NCBI GenBank assembly: GCA_003290165.1 | Contig: QNQO01000806.1 | Span: forward strand, 186,001 to 250,000 | From: Berberis thunbergii | Taxonomy: Eukaryota > Streptophyta > Magnoliopsida > Ranunculales > Berberidaceae | DNA length: 64,000 bases | Direction of reading: 5' to 3' | In this document: piece after piece, positions 1 through 11,667 of the stretch | Layout of the letters: every line of letters begins with the position of its first letter | Position numbering within the stretch: position 1 is the stretch's first letter | Made by a program: the position numbers and the translations under genes | Notes under the pieces: generated by a model | Database searches by the model: none | What the model saw: the letters and a program-made list of their open reading frames with translations, nothing else | What the model was told of the DNA's origin: nothing

Positions 1-1312
1 TGTTAAAAAACATTTGTTTATGAAAAATGCTAATTTCTCAAAGAATGGGATACTATTGTGGTTGGTTCGTTTATGGTCGACAAAGTGTCACCGTATAAGA
101 GTTTTGAGAATTAGTTGATTTTTGTGTTTTTTTCCACAACTCCGAAAAAATTGGAAAAATGTGTTTTTGTATACATACTTACTTGTATACGTGGTATATA
201 AAGTTTGGTATATAGACTTGTTTGCATATCGGTACTCGTTCCATGTGAGTTCAGTAGTACGTATAATATTTAGGAAATATTTTCCATGTATCAAACTTTG
301 AACATGTTCCTTGATGTGGCACCCACTTTGAACATGTACGCTCTAAGTGGTTTCAAAGGCAAGGGAGACACACTTAGGTGAGGTGTGTTCGGCACAGGAT
401 GAGAGTGTGATTGTGAAAAAGAAGCTGTGTTTTTGTTTATATGCATGGTTGCCTTGAGGGAAGATATCAAATGCTCATTCGATTATTGAATGAGAACTAC
501 ATGTCTTCCCTAAGATAAATATGTTTGTTGTGAGTATTTTGTAATATGATTTCCTTGAGGGAAGAAACTTAATGCTCGTTCAACCATTGAATGAGAACTT
601 TATGTCTCCCTTAAGGAAAATAAAAGTTTGATTGCTAATATTTCAATGATGATGTATTAGGGTTATGAGTTGTACTTTGTTGAATGTAAATTACTCACAT
701 ACGTATTGAAATATTTGTTAAAATAGTATTCATGATGAATACTAATAAATTTAAAATTTTCATCCATTTGGTTCCAGCTGTTTCATGCAGGATGGTAAGT
801 CAACTAGAATTTCTGCAGGTCAGACTTACCATGGTCAACTTTCATAGTGTAAGTATTGGTAAAATAAATATTTATTTAGGTACGATATAACTTATTAGTA
901 TGACATGTTTGCCTCGTTGAAGAACTACATATTTTTGAGTTATTGCTTCCTTTTGTATATAATATATGAAACCTATTTGAATTGATAAAGTTGAGGATTA
1001 CTCATACCAACTACTTCGCCGACCCAAGTAAGTTTATGCTTCTTAGATACGTTTTTATTGGAATGTAGCCATTTAGCCTTTCACGGGTTTAGAGATTTAT
1101 GATCAGCATTACTAGTGTTTTGTTAGTGGGGCTAGCAATGTCAGAGTTTCATGGTTAGATTATTTTTAGTTTGTTTTAATTTTATAAATTATGTTTTGGT
1201 TGTTGCTGCTAAATATTTATGTTGTTATTGAATTTTCATGTCTCGAGTTTTGGGAAAACGAATAATCCTAAGTGAAATTTAGGATTTTTTTCTCGAAAAT
1301 CAGGGTGTGACA
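1..1312 (-). mobile_element. Partial Gypsy LTR (runs off left edge)
   Basis: Read on the minus strand, this block begins TGTCACACCCTGA at 1312. It matches, block by block, a second copy at 44,124-50,020 in the opposite orientation. Shared blocks include the paired 'gccttgagggaag' segments near 450 and 550, the 'ttaccatggtcaac' segment near 830, and 'tatacggtgacac' near 90. Start, length and AT-rich content fit a long LTR of a chromovirus-type Ty3/Gypsy element. It ends abruptly inside gag-like sequence, so it inserted there. The far end lies outside the window. There is no coding capacity. Confidence 0.65.
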
Positions 1313-2020
1313 CTGTGGTTTCCTTCAGGGCCATCATGTGGTGAAAGTGTCTTAGGTGATCAGTTGGGTTGGTAGTACCATCATATACTTTGAAGTTTGG
1401 CGAAATGAACTTTTTTGGCATTGTCGTTTTCATGAAGGTGTCGGAGAATGGCGATTTGGCTAACTTGTATAGTACGTTGGGATCCATGACTCCTATTCCG
1501 AACGAGATTTTTACAGGCATTCCATCACATTATGGAGTCTTGCCTTGGGGGAGCTCATTGCTTTTGAAGTTTCCCTGGTGGGGTTCTACTGGGACTTCAT
1601 CACTCCCTTGAGTTTGATTGTCACAGTTTTGTTAAGGCGGTGTCTGAACAGGGTCAGCTGGCTGGGTGTGCTCTTGAGTGATTGTTTCTAGCATATTTGT
1701 CATGTAGTTCATATGGGGCCATAAGCAGGTCTACCAGAGGATCCGTGGCAGCGTCACCGGATGTCTGGATTGTTTGGGCTATTGCGTGCTGTGGATCCGG
1801 ATTCTCGAGCGCCATCAGTCCGATGATCCGGGTTGCTAATTTGTGATGCATTGTTGCCAGTAGGAGAGTTGTTGTCATCACTATGTTGGAGATCTGTAGG
1901 GTGTGTCATTTGTTCTGACAACTTGTTGATCTTCTATCAGATTGTCTTGAGTTTTGTCACTGTGGATCTTATTTTTTTAGAAAGGAAACTCATAGTTCCC
2001 CACAAACGGCGCCAAACTAA
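1313..2020 (-). pseudogene. Truncated Gypsy gag and leader
   Basis: The minus strand encodes a gag N-terminal segment with VMDPNVLYKL, then SPFSDTFMK, then YDGTTNPTDHLRHF. This is the conserved start of Tat-lineage-type Ty3/Gypsy gag, just ahead of the retrotransposon gag domain. Upstream are a frameshifted leader ORF (about 1,654-1,881) and, at about 1,996-2,018, the complement of TTTGGCGCCGTTTGTGGGGA, the hallmark sequence after the primer-binding site in this group. Coding stops at 1,312, where the neighbouring LTR begins, so the last about 30 residues of the open frame there are LTR sequence. Inactive fragment. Confidence 0.75.
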
Positions 2021-2560
2021 TGCATCCAAAAATTGTTCTCCTATGAGTTTGACCTGCAAAACAGATGTTAGACAGCCAATAACCACATTTTTGATGGTCG
2101 AAGACGCTCCGATGCTTAAGTCAGCAATTCTGTTTGAAGAAAGAAGTGAATCTGGACAAAACTCGGTTAAAGCTGCATATCTGTGTTGAATGTCCCCTTT
2201 ACCTTTTAAAATGGTTGTCGTTAATTTTCTAGGTGACTTAAGCGTGTGAGGAGCAACGGAAGGAGATGTTTCCCGTAACAGTCTCTTCCTTGCTGGAGAT
2301 GTGTCCGTGGAGGCATAACTCCCTCCTTTACTCTTTTTTTGGTGCAACGTTCATCTTCTTTGTGAGAGAACTCGTGTTGGGCTGGGATTTGGGCTTTGAT
2401 TATATCTTCTCATAGTGGGCCTTGCCTAGGCCTCTATGATTGGCTTTGTTCTTTTTGGGTTTTACGAGCTGACCCAATAAATGGGACATCATATCCTAGT
2501 GATGGATGTTCTCTGCCACGTGTATGGTCATGATGATCGGTCTATTTTGATGTATCATCA
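2021..2560 (-). repeat. 5' LTR of the truncated Gypsy element
   Basis: On the minus strand the 540-bp segment starts TGATGATACATCA at 2560 and ends TGCA-type at 2021, directly before the TTTGGCGCC leader. The start resembles the TGATGAGACATCA start of the LTRs at 57-58.5 kb and 18.3 kb, so it is a relative of those elements. The minus-strand ORF across 1,937-2,347 is LTR and leader sequence, not a host protein. Confidence 0.65.
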
Positions 2561-2877
2561 AGATTCAAGGATATGGCAATGTTTATGAAAAAAAATGATA
2601 TAAATAAAAGAAAGAAAATGAATGAAATCGGGATAAAGATTGTTTTGGTAGCTTTTTTATTTTATGCGATTGAAATCAAAACAAAAGATACATGTTACCT
2701 TGATTGCAGCCAAATCAAACCTGATATGTAGAGAAAAATATGAAGTAAGGTATTCTAAAGTTGGACATTCAGAGATAACTTTTTTTCCAAATTTTGATTT
2801 TTATTTAAAAAAGATAAATAAGGGGTACAGGTTGTTTCAAATTTGAAACATGGGAATCTAATTTTTTTGGGATGGTG

Positions 2878-3000
2878 TCTACCAATTGTAGCTCAGTTGG
2901 TCGAACATCCACTCTCCTTGTGAAAGGTCACGGACTCACGGGTTCGAGACTATCCAATTAGGATTTTGTGAGTTTTCACCTTATTATTATGAGCACATTT
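2878..3000 (+). mobile_element. tRNA-derived SINE head
   Basis: An A-box-like TAGCTCAGTTGG (about 2,889) and a B-box-like GGTTCGAGACT (about 2,940) are spaced as in a tRNA promoter. There is no proper tRNA fold and no CCA-end context, so this is a SINE head rather than a tRNA gene. The 3' boundary is unclear and the tail may extend toward 3,330. Confidence 0.6.
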
Positions 3001-3433
3001 GTTCCGTCGTTGATAAGCCTTCGGGTATTGAATGTAGCTACTTAAATAGACTAGATTGAAGCGAAGTGAAAGCAAGTCTTCATGGAAGGTGGAGGCAATG
3101 TACCGGAATGAAAGCAAATCTCCATGCGAGATGGAGGCGGCGAGAATATTAAGTGGCAACAATATTGTAGCCTTCGGCCAGGTTTTGTAAACCCTAGGGT
3201 CAGTTATGCAGCTTTCAATCGGGAAGGAATTACTAAATAAATAAATAAAAAGGTCAACAACCCAATTTTTATTTTTTTTAAAAAAAATTGGGATTGGAGG
3301 GGGCGTGTTTACGGAGTTTAACTTTTCATGTTTCATGAGAGTTTAATATTTTCCATTTAAATGAGGTGAAGTGAAATCATTAATAAAGAAATAACAAAGT
3401 GTTTTCATTTTACTTTTTTTCTTAAGATTATAC

Positions 3434-3525
3434 TAATGTCAATGATTGTCTCTTAATAATGTAATGAATTGATTTTAGCAAAGATGCAAACCCTAGCATT
3501 AATTGTCTATTTAAGGCACAACTAC
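3434..3525. repeat. Left copy of target tandem duplication
   Basis: The stretch containing 'attgattttagcaaagatgc' and 'taaggcacaac' recurs at 16,034-16,120 beyond the CACTA element. The two copies formed a local tandem duplication, and the transposon landed at the end of the left copy. The right copy reads through 'ggcacaactaatcacaag' without interruption and so shows the unoccupied site. Confidence 0.75.
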
Positions 3526-3554
3526 CACTACACCAAAAGGGCTGATTAGCTACA

Positions 3555-3745
3555 CAGGGGTGGCCACGGTTCTAAGCCGTTGGTGTGTTTGCCACGGCTA
3601 AAAACCGTGGCTATAGTGCCCAACGGCTTAAAACCGTGGCTAAAAAAAGGCTTGGCTACGGTTCTAAACCGTTGGTGTGTTTGCCACGGCTAAAAACCGT
3701 GGCTATAGTGACCCACGGCTTAAAACCGTTGCAAAAGTGCACGTG
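3555..3745. repeat. 5' subterminal repeats of CACTA element
   Basis: Repeated, partly palindromic units of the type GCCACGGCTAAAAACCGTGG, in both orientations. In this superfamily such arrays bind the TNPA-like protein. The same motif recurs at the other end of the element. Confidence 0.85.
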
Positions 3746-4985
3746 TGTTGCATGTGGACCTATGGAGATCTAGGTCGAATTCACGCGGGCGAAATTTTGG
3801 GAAAAAAATTTGCTTCCCACGTTCCCGCTCCATCTCCCCCCAACTCTGCAATTTTCAGCCCTTAATTTGCTTCAAACCCTAAAATTTCAAGGAGAGGGAA
3901 AGAGAGAAGGAGAAGGAGAAGGAGAAGGAAAGAGAGAGGGAAGTCGAGGAGGAGCAGTAGTCGGTCGAGAAGGCAATACGAAGAGTGTAGAAGGCGAGAC
4001 AGAGAGAGCTTCTTCTTCTAGGGATCGGTTCTTCAATCTGTGACCCTAGACTTCGTAAGTTTTCTTTGAAAGATCGCTATCTGCTTGTTTAGATCTTCCT
4101 TCTTAAGCTCTCTAATGTGTGTGATTTTTAGCTTCGATTAAGTGAATGTAGTTCAATCAAAGCTCTGAACGATCAATCGTTGAGTTCTCTCTCTGATTTT
4201 TTGTACTAATTTTTAGTTAGCTTGAATGAAATGAAGACACAACTTAGGTTTGCTTAACTAACACCTTCTTCATTCTTGTTTTGTTACATTTTCTAGTTTC
4301 AATCTCTGCAATTTCGGTGTTTGTATCGATGGATTGATTGGCATTGCTTTATGTTCTATTTGTGCAAGTTTCGGATTTCTAAAAATTTAGAGAAACTCTT
4401 TGTAATTTTAGAGCTACTTTACATTTTTGCATCTTTATGTCATAAAAGATTTTCAATTCAGCAATGCTGCTAGTGTAATCTTTTTGAACAATTTGAGATC
4501 TGATCTTAACTCAGAGATCCCACCCAACTTGTCATTGTAGGTTTCCAACATCTGTTTTCGTTAAATCCCCTTCAGTTTCTTCTTTGCATCACACATACTT
4601 TACTAGATAGAGATTGAGATGGATCTGAAACTCTTATTTTTCATTCAGTTACTAAAGATCTATGGAGATCTTGTTTAGATTCATTCCTACAAACTTGTTT
4701 TTGCGGATCTCCTGTGCTTTCTAAATGTGTTTTCAGTTTTTATAATGTACTAATACAAGTGAAACACCCACCCCATTCGATACTCGTCCACTCAACTCTT
4801 TGATTTTCATTATTTTGGAGAAACTCAATTGAACTGAATTTGGTTATCACAATCACACGCGCATTCACATCTAGATTAAATCATTAAAATATATATGGGG
4901 GTAATTCGTATGCAACATTTTCTTTGCAATTACTTGTTTGGGTACCATGAGATTTTGATTTTTTTCTTGATGTGAACCAGAAAAA

Positions 4986-7230
4986 ATGGCATCACATATT
5001 GTTGGATATCCTCGCATGGGCCCCAAAAGAGAGCTCAAGTTCGCCTTGGAATCTTTCTAGGATGGCAAGACCATTGCCAAGGATTTGCAGAAGGTTTCTG
5101 CTGATCTCAGGTCCTCCATTTGGAAGCAAATGGCTTCGGTCGGGATCAAGTACATCCCCAGCAACACCTTTTCAAACTATGATCAAGTGCTTGACGCTAC
5201 AGCGATGATCGGAGCTGTTCCTTCCAGATACAACTGGACTGGTGGTGAGATTGGGTTTGACACCTACTTCTCCATGGCTAGAGGAAATGCCTCTGTACCT
5301 GCTATGGAAATGACCAAGTGGTTTGACACCAACTAGTAAGTGATGATATCCTTTTTCATAATTTCAAACAAGTTTCATTGATCCATGGAGTTTTGTGTAT
5401 TAATTGGGTTCTAATTGATGCAGCCATTTCATTGTCCCTGAGTTGGGACCAGAGACCAAGTTCAGTTATTCTTCCCACAAGGCAGTGAATGAATACAAAG
5501 AGGCCAAGGCGGTATGTGCACTCAGGAATTTTATTATTAGTCGAATTGTAATGGTAGAGCTATGCCATGTTGATATTACTTGGTAATGGTTAAGTCTCCT
5601 TAAATCTTTCCTTCTTTCTGTTTTGCAGCTTGGCCTTGAGACCGTCCCAGTCCTTGTAGGCCCTGTCTCTTACTTGTTGCTATCAAAGCCCGCCAAGGGT
5701 GTAGAGAAATCCTTTTCTCTTCTCTCCCTTCTGGGAAGCATTCTTCCAGTGTACAAGTAAGTCTGCCCATGAGTGTTGCTATCTATATTTCCTAGTATGC
5801 CCACTCCAATTAGTTAGAACTAATGAATGATGATCACATTTTTTGCAGGGAAGTAGTTGCTGAGTTGAAGGCTGTCGATGCTTCCTGGATTCAGTTTGAT
5901 GAGCCCACCCTAGTGTTGGATCTTGAGGCTCACCAACTTCAAGCATTTACTCAAGCCTATTCTGAACTAGAATCAACTCTGTCTAGCCTTAATGTTATCA
6001 TTGAGACATACTTTGTGATGTTCCAGCTGAGGCATACAAGACAGTCACTTCTTTGAAGGGTGTTACAGGAGTAGGGTTTGATTTGGTTCGAGGGACTCAA
6101 ACCTTTGATCTGATTAAAGGTGGATTCCCTTTGGACAAATACCTCTTTGCTGGTGTGGTTGATGGAAGGAATATTTGGGCTAATGATCTTGCTGCGTCTG
6201 TCAGTACCCTTCAGACTCTCGTAGGCATTGTGGGTAAAGGTAATCATCCTAGAGACACAATGCACTAGTTTTTTTTATTAATCAATCAGGTTGAACTGAT
6301 TTATCATGATATCAATTATCCTATTCAGACAAGTTGGTGGTTTCCACCTCATGCTCACTCCTCCACAGTGCTGTCGATTTGATCAACGAGACCAAGCTAG
6401 ATGATGAAATCAAATCATGGCTTGCATTTGCTGCACAGAAGGTTGTTGAAGTGAACGCCTTGGCGAAGGCATTGTCTGGCCAAAAGGATGAGGTATCCAT
6501 TCTTATCTTTAGCTCCCAAGTTTCTATTTTTGTATGTTTGCTGTTGGCATGCATCAATCAAATTTTATGGTCCTATAATTGTTCAGTATGGTGGTTAATG
6601 TCACTTTGATGTTTTCCTAAGAACCTCGGACCCTATAGTGCATGCTATCATACTGGCACTTGGCAATTTGATTTACCCAGATCTATAAATATTTATAATT
6701 ATACTGAACAGCGAATAAATATAGTTGTGTTTGTCTCACTGTATTTGCTATATTGACAGGCTTTTTTCTCTGCTAATGCTGCTGCTCAAGCTTCAAGAAA
6801 GCTTCAAGAAAATCCTCCCCAAGGGTGACAAATGAGGGCGTTCAGAAAGTCGTAAGTGATCTGAGGATATTTTGTATTTTACTGTTTCATAACTTTTCAT
6901 GCTTACTAATCTTTACTGTCTATATTTGCTCAGGCTGCTGCTTTGAAGGGCTCTCATCACCGCAGAACTACAAATGTGAGTGCCAGATTGGATGCTCAGC
7001 AGAAGAAGTTAAACCTTCCAATCCTCCCAACCACGACCATTGGGTCTTTCCCTCAGATTGCTGACCTTAGGAGAGTCTGTCGTGAATTCAAGGGAAACAA
7101 GTGAGTGATCTCTAGCAATATAATCTGTTGACCTCATGATTTCAGCTTCAAGCAATTCTGTTCCACTAACATTTAATCCGATTTTCAGGATTTCTGAGGA
7201 TAATTATGTAAAGGTCATAAAAGAGGATAA
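4986..7230 (+). pseudogene. Captured methionine synthase (METE) 5' half
   Basis: Eight exon pieces match plant cobalamin-independent methionine synthase, which makes methionine from homocysteine and methyl-tetrahydropteroyl-glutamate. Exons: 4,986-5,335 (MASHIVGYPRMGPKREL), about 5,425-5,511, 5,629-5,757, 5,850-6,240, 6,330-6,492, 6,761-6,832, 6,935-7,100, and 7,189 to the break near 7,230. They cover roughly the first 460 of about 765 residues: the N-terminal domain and the start of the catalytic half (TTTIGSFPQ). The zinc-binding C-terminal half is missing. Lesions: TAG replaces the Trp codon after ESF (5,058-5,060), a 1-bp deletion in exon 4 (about 6,015), and an 11-bp direct duplication of GCTTCAAGAAA (6,790-6,811). 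Introns keep GT/AG ends. Sequence upstream (about 3,800-4,985) looks like a plant promoter, a leader and a leader intron ending in an AG before the ATG. It may have been captured with the gene. Confidence 0.93.
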
Positions 7231-7261
7231 TTATGATTTATTTTATTTCTTTTTTGGGCAG

Positions 7262-7507
7262 GTCGAGGTTTCTGAAAGAGAGAGAGTATTGCTTCTCAAG
7301 GTTGCAGAACTACAGGCCAGGTAGGTCATTACTGGTGCAGATCAAGTATCTTAGTTGAAATTTTTTCATCTTTAGGATATATGAACTACTGATGACAGAA
7401 GACAAAATCTTATTTGAAGAAATCTCCTTTTTTGCGTTCCCTGTATTCTGTGCAGGATGGTTGGTTTAAACCAAGAGCTTACACTGGAAAAGTTGAAACA
7501 TAATGAG
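7262..7507 (+). pseudogene. Captured coiled-coil gene exons
   Basis: Two exon-like blocks with good splice borders, 7,262-7,320 (VSERERVLLLKVAELQAR) and 7,456-7,507 (MVGLNQELTLEKLKHNE). The heptad-like, Leu- and Glu-rich composition suggests a coiled coil. I do not recognise the parent family. The fragment sits between the methionine synthase and glucosidase fragments and so marks a separate capture. Confidence 0.45.
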
Positions 7508-7680
7508 GTATTTAAACAAGGATAAATCATTTTAATTTGCATCTTCTCTCTCTCTCTTTTTCGAGTAAATTTGTTTTAAGCTAAAGCTTCATGGGTGAAA
7601 CTCGAAGCTTGTCTGTTTGAATTAGAAGAGGGCTTATGTCAAATATTGAATGGATGGTGGTAATTTGTGTAACCCCCCAG

Positions 7681-8263
7681 CTCACATCCTTCACCTCATG
7701 CTCCTCCTTCTAATGACCCACCAAGTTATCAAACTGATGCTTGTGTTAAACTCAGTAGTAAGTTCTTCTTCCCATTCAATTCTCTTTATGACTGTTTATT
7801 CTAGTTAATTTTACAGTTACATTAAATTAAACATTCTCTTCTTTTGTAGCTGAAAAGAATGGAATCCCAATTGGCACACAGGTAATGCTCGAATTATATA
7901 ACAATTATAATTTATTTAAACAAAAAAAAGGATTACTATGTAAGAAATACTCTCAACTTTTACATTATGTTATAATAGGCGGGTTCATCGTGGCTTTATG
8001 TGTTTCCAAAAGGGATGAGAAATGTGTTGGTTTACACAAAAGAAAAATACAACAATCCTACAATTTACATAACAGAGAATGGTAAGAGTGTACATTCTTA
8101 TTACAGAATTGGTGTAAAATTTATTAATATACAAATATTTTTTACATATAACAGGAAGAAGTGAAAGGGATAATACTACATTATCTTTAGAAGAAGCATT
8201 GAAGGACGGTCCAAGGATAGATTACTACCGTCGTCATCTTTTATCAGTCCTGCAAGTTATCAA
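7681..8263 (+). pseudogene. Captured GH1 beta-glucosidase fragment
   Basis: Four exon-like blocks (7,681-7,757, 7,850-7,881, 7,979-8,081, 8,155-8,263) with GT/AG borders encode the later part of a family-1 glycosidase. Recognisable segments are [21 protein letters not shown], then [18 protein letters not shown], then LSLEEALKDGPRIDYYRRHL. The ITENG motif holds the nucleophile Glu of GH1 enzymes. The N-terminal barrel with the acid/base NEP motif and the C-terminal end are absent, so no enzyme can be made. Family match is strong; the natural substrate cannot be told. Confidence 0.88.
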
Positions 8264-8401
8264 GTAAGTGTATTCATCTTGTTACAAAACCCCCAATTCA
8301 AGATCTGTGAAGGACTGACTAAATGATATATCTATTTACTCTTCTTTTATTGCTCTCACCTTTTCTTAGGCTGACCAAGAGGTTTTAACATTACATTGCA
8401 G

Positions 8402-8666
8402 GAGAGAAGGGATATGGTTACAAGGGCTGCTCATTCCACCGTATCATTAAAGATTTCATGATCCAGGGCCGGGACTTCACTAACGGAAATGTACGTTTTC
8501 ATTTTCTTCTTATCACTAAAAGAAGTAGTAAATTTAATAGATTTCTAGTAACGTTTTCTTTTGGGACTTAAATGTGCATTTCTTCTTCATTTTCCAATCT
8601 GGCTGCAACAGGATACTGGAGGAGTTAGCATCTATGGTTCTAGTTTTGAAGATGAAAATTTCAGTT
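8402..8666 (+). pseudogene. Captured cyclophilin fragment
   Basis: Two exons, 8,402-8,490 and 8,612-8,666, encode the heart of a cyclophilin peptidyl-prolyl isomerase: [20 protein letters not shown], then QGRDFTNGN, then DTGGVSIYGSSFEDENFS. FHRII and FMIQG include active-site residues (the FHR Arg). The family's usual GGDF reads GRDF here. Only about 50 of about 170 residues are present. The YGYKG loop resembles secretory-pathway plant cyclophilins. Splice borders are intact. Confidence 0.9.
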
Positions 8667-9919
8667 GTAAGTACCAAATCCATAAATTTTTTTGATTGGT
8701 TAGTTGACCTCTCGAACACCAAGTGCTTTGCTTCCTAATCAATATTTTATTAAGATCAGGTTATTAATTCAGGGCAATTGCAATATTTCCCTTCTATGGA
8801 GATAATGATGATTTTGTGTTTATTAGGATTTCGGTTAATAGCATTTTTATTGCAAACAAAGTCAAAGTGGCCTCTTTTCCTGAGCTCATGAACTTCAGCA
8901 TTGGAGGTGTACACGTACTTAAAAATACGGCTTTATGGGAAGATCTGTTTTGTGACTTGTCTATGCCTTGATTAGTCCTTTCAGACATTGTCTTGGTACA
9001 ATCATTTTCTCATAGACTTGTCTGCAGAGTTAATCTCTTAAAGACTTAAACTAGTTGGTACTTGTGTAGAAAATAAAGCAAAGAAAACTAAAGGAAAACA
9101 GAGTGAAAGTAAGTGGAACGGCCTAAGTATAAAGGACCTAGGCGTAGTTCCGTAGGCAGTATTTGAAAAAGTGAATAAGGAAGATGTTTTAAAGAGTGAA
9201 AGGAGGTGATAGGAAAGCCATGAAAAGTTGAAATATAATTGACAACAAAGGCTGTTATGGGCAATTTCTAAAGCAGAGGACAATAATATATGTGCCTTCC
9301 AAGAGTTTTACTAGAATGAATCTTTCTGATAATTGTGTTAATTTCCTCAAAATTGCTTACGAGGGAGGAAGTTATGTGTTGAAAGTCTGAAACTGAAAAA
9401 TGGAACATCAATTCTGCTCTGTTAATTCTCCTAACTTGAGGTTTCACATTTGATATGGATGACTTAGTCCATTTACTCTTTATTTATTGTAACAAACAAT
9501 ATACCTATTTTACTATTGAAAGCACTATCGTTTATCAAAATTTTATTATGAGTATTGTAGCTCTATTTTCAACAAATGGAATGGCCTTCAAAATCGCTGG
9601 TATGGTTACGCATGTTGTACACAGCATAAAAGTGAAGAACAGCTCGTAAAAGAAATCATGTTTGTTGACCAACTAGGGGAAATAATATGTAACAATTTGA
9701 TGATGTGTTTAGCGTTGTTGATGCTCACACGGGATCCGAATTATTCAAGGTGGGTGTGTACAATGTGCTAGTGCATTCTAGGTATTCTATGAATCTTTGT
9801 GGTAAAACGTACTTTAAGTATTCACCATGAACTTGTATTAACAGTTTCTAATGCTTTAATAGCATTAGCAGTTTGCAGTGATGTATCATAGCTATCAAGT
9901 ATTAACACTGATATTGCAG
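8667..9919. other. CACTA interior without recognised gene
   Basis: AT-rich sequence between the cyclophilin and ABC-transporter fragments. Short ORFs on both strands show no family features. The part just before 9,919 is probably intron carried with the ABC fragment. Confidence 0.5.
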
Positions 9920-11667
9920 GACTGTGTAAGGGGTGCTTTGAAGGGGAAGACCGTATTACTTGTGACACATCAAGTTGACTTCTTGCATAATGCAGATCTC
10001 ATATTGGTACGTATACACTTCTGTAAGAGCGAGGTAGAAGAATGTATTAATACATTTCAACTTATCAAACCCGACCACTTGGAATGAAATTTGTTTATGT
10101 CGTTCTTATTGTTGTCTAAAAATTCACAACTTAATCATGTATTAGGCCTTTGGATTAAGTTGTACTCATTATGGCTGATTGTATATGTTGGTGAAAAACT
10201 GTCAATGGGATTGGGCTTGATTCTTCCACTATGAAGCATATGAGAAAACCTTTTTCATAGATTGTTATTCATGCAAAAAGCAAAAAGATTTTTTATTTTT
10301 TTTGAAAAATTGACTTCTCAAGGGAAAACTTTCTTGTAAAAAATGATCTTCCATGAGATCTTATTTATTTTCTTGAAGAGAACGCCAGTTTGTGTTGAAT
10401 TGTTTCATCAGTGAAGTATGGGGGCGTTTTTCATAAGCCTTTGTTGTTGGTGATGATGTCAATAGTAAATTGTATAGTTGAGCTTTTGTTTCAATAGTGA
10501 AATTGCAATTCAAATTTACGTTCTTGGTATCCAATTCAGGTAATGAGAAATGGGATGATAGTTCAATCTGGAAAGTACAATGAACTTCTTGAAACTGGCT
10601 TGGATTTCAAAGCTCTTGTTGCTGCTCACGAAACCTCTATGGAACTAGTAGAGCAAGGTAACAATGATACAGAAGAGTCACCAAATTCACCAAAATCCTC
10701 TTCTCCCAGGGTGGCCAACGGTGAACCTATGCCTACAAATCTACCTAGTTCAGAGAGTGGAACCTCTAAGCTCATTGAAGATGAAGAGAGAGAAACTGGA
10801 CAAGTTAGCTGGCAAGTTTACAAGGCATATAGTACTGAGGCTTATGGGTGGTGGGGTGTGGTAGTAGTGTTGTTATTGTCGATTCTGTGGCAATTCTCCG
10901 TTATGGCAGGGGACTATTGGCTGGCATATGAGACTGGAGCTAAACGTGCAGCTTCATTTGATTCTTCGTTCTTCATTGGCATCTATGCGATCTTAGCTGC
11001 AGTTTCTATTGTGCCGGTGCTGATTAAAGACTTGTTTATTACAGTACTTGGCCTCAAGACTGCTCAAATTTTCTTCAGACAGATTCTTCATAGTATCTTA
11101 CATGCTCCTATGTCATTCTTTGATACCACACCTTCAGGAAGAGTTCTAAGTCGAGTAAGTTTAGTAGTGCAATTTTATGATTACATGGAATTGTCAATGA
11201 AAATTAAATAGTGCAGAAGTCCAACTCAGAATCACTAAATCAACATATTTCTTAGCGAAGCATTTGTTCGGGCTGGAATATTTAACTAGTGATTTGATTT
11301 TGTAGGCATCGACAGATCAAAGTAACATCGACTTCTTAAGCCAGGTGTGCATCTGCCAACAAATTTTATTATTGTTCACATACAAAGGCATTGACTGTGT
11401 GTTCATGAAGCATTTTGAGATTGGTCTCTAATCTAACTTTTTGTATACCCCCTCACATATATGGACTTTACATATTGCTCCTTCATTTAGTTTTTTGTAT
11501 TACAAGGCTCCTGGCTGGTGGTCTTTAGTTTAATAGCCCATTGCATGTTGTGGTGAGCATATACATGTATGTACCCATACATGGTGCGAGTAGAAACCAC
11601 TTGCATGTTGTGGAGAATCGAATGGTTTCTGTTGAAAGGATAAAACAGTTCACAAATATCCCATCTG
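9920..11667 (+). pseudogene. Captured ABCC (MRP-type) transporter fragment
   Basis: Four blocks match the middle of a plant multidrug-resistance-type ABCC transporter. 9,920-10,006 ([20 protein letters not shown]) is the end of nucleotide-binding domain 1, with the H-loop His in VTHQ. 10,540-11,154 carries the strand after the H-loop ([18 protein letters not shown]), the Ser-rich linker and the start of the second membrane domain, ending [15 protein letters not shown]. 11,306-11,344 is ASTDQSNIDFLSQ. About 11,615-11,667 is ENRMVSVERIKQFTNIPS, from just before domain 2. Sequence between the last two blocks is missing in the coding sense, so an internal deletion occurred. The 10,540-11,154 exon is still fully open. 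Walker A and domain 2 are absent, so there is no transport function. Confidence 0.93.

Noticed and set aside
1236..1520. A continuous 94-residue protein on the minus strand
   Set aside because: The frame crosses the junction at 1,312/1,313 between gag and an inserted LTR, so its C-terminal third is not gag.
2878..2960. A tRNA gene
   Set aside because: A and B boxes are present but the acceptor stem does not pair and it is embedded in SINE-like sequence.
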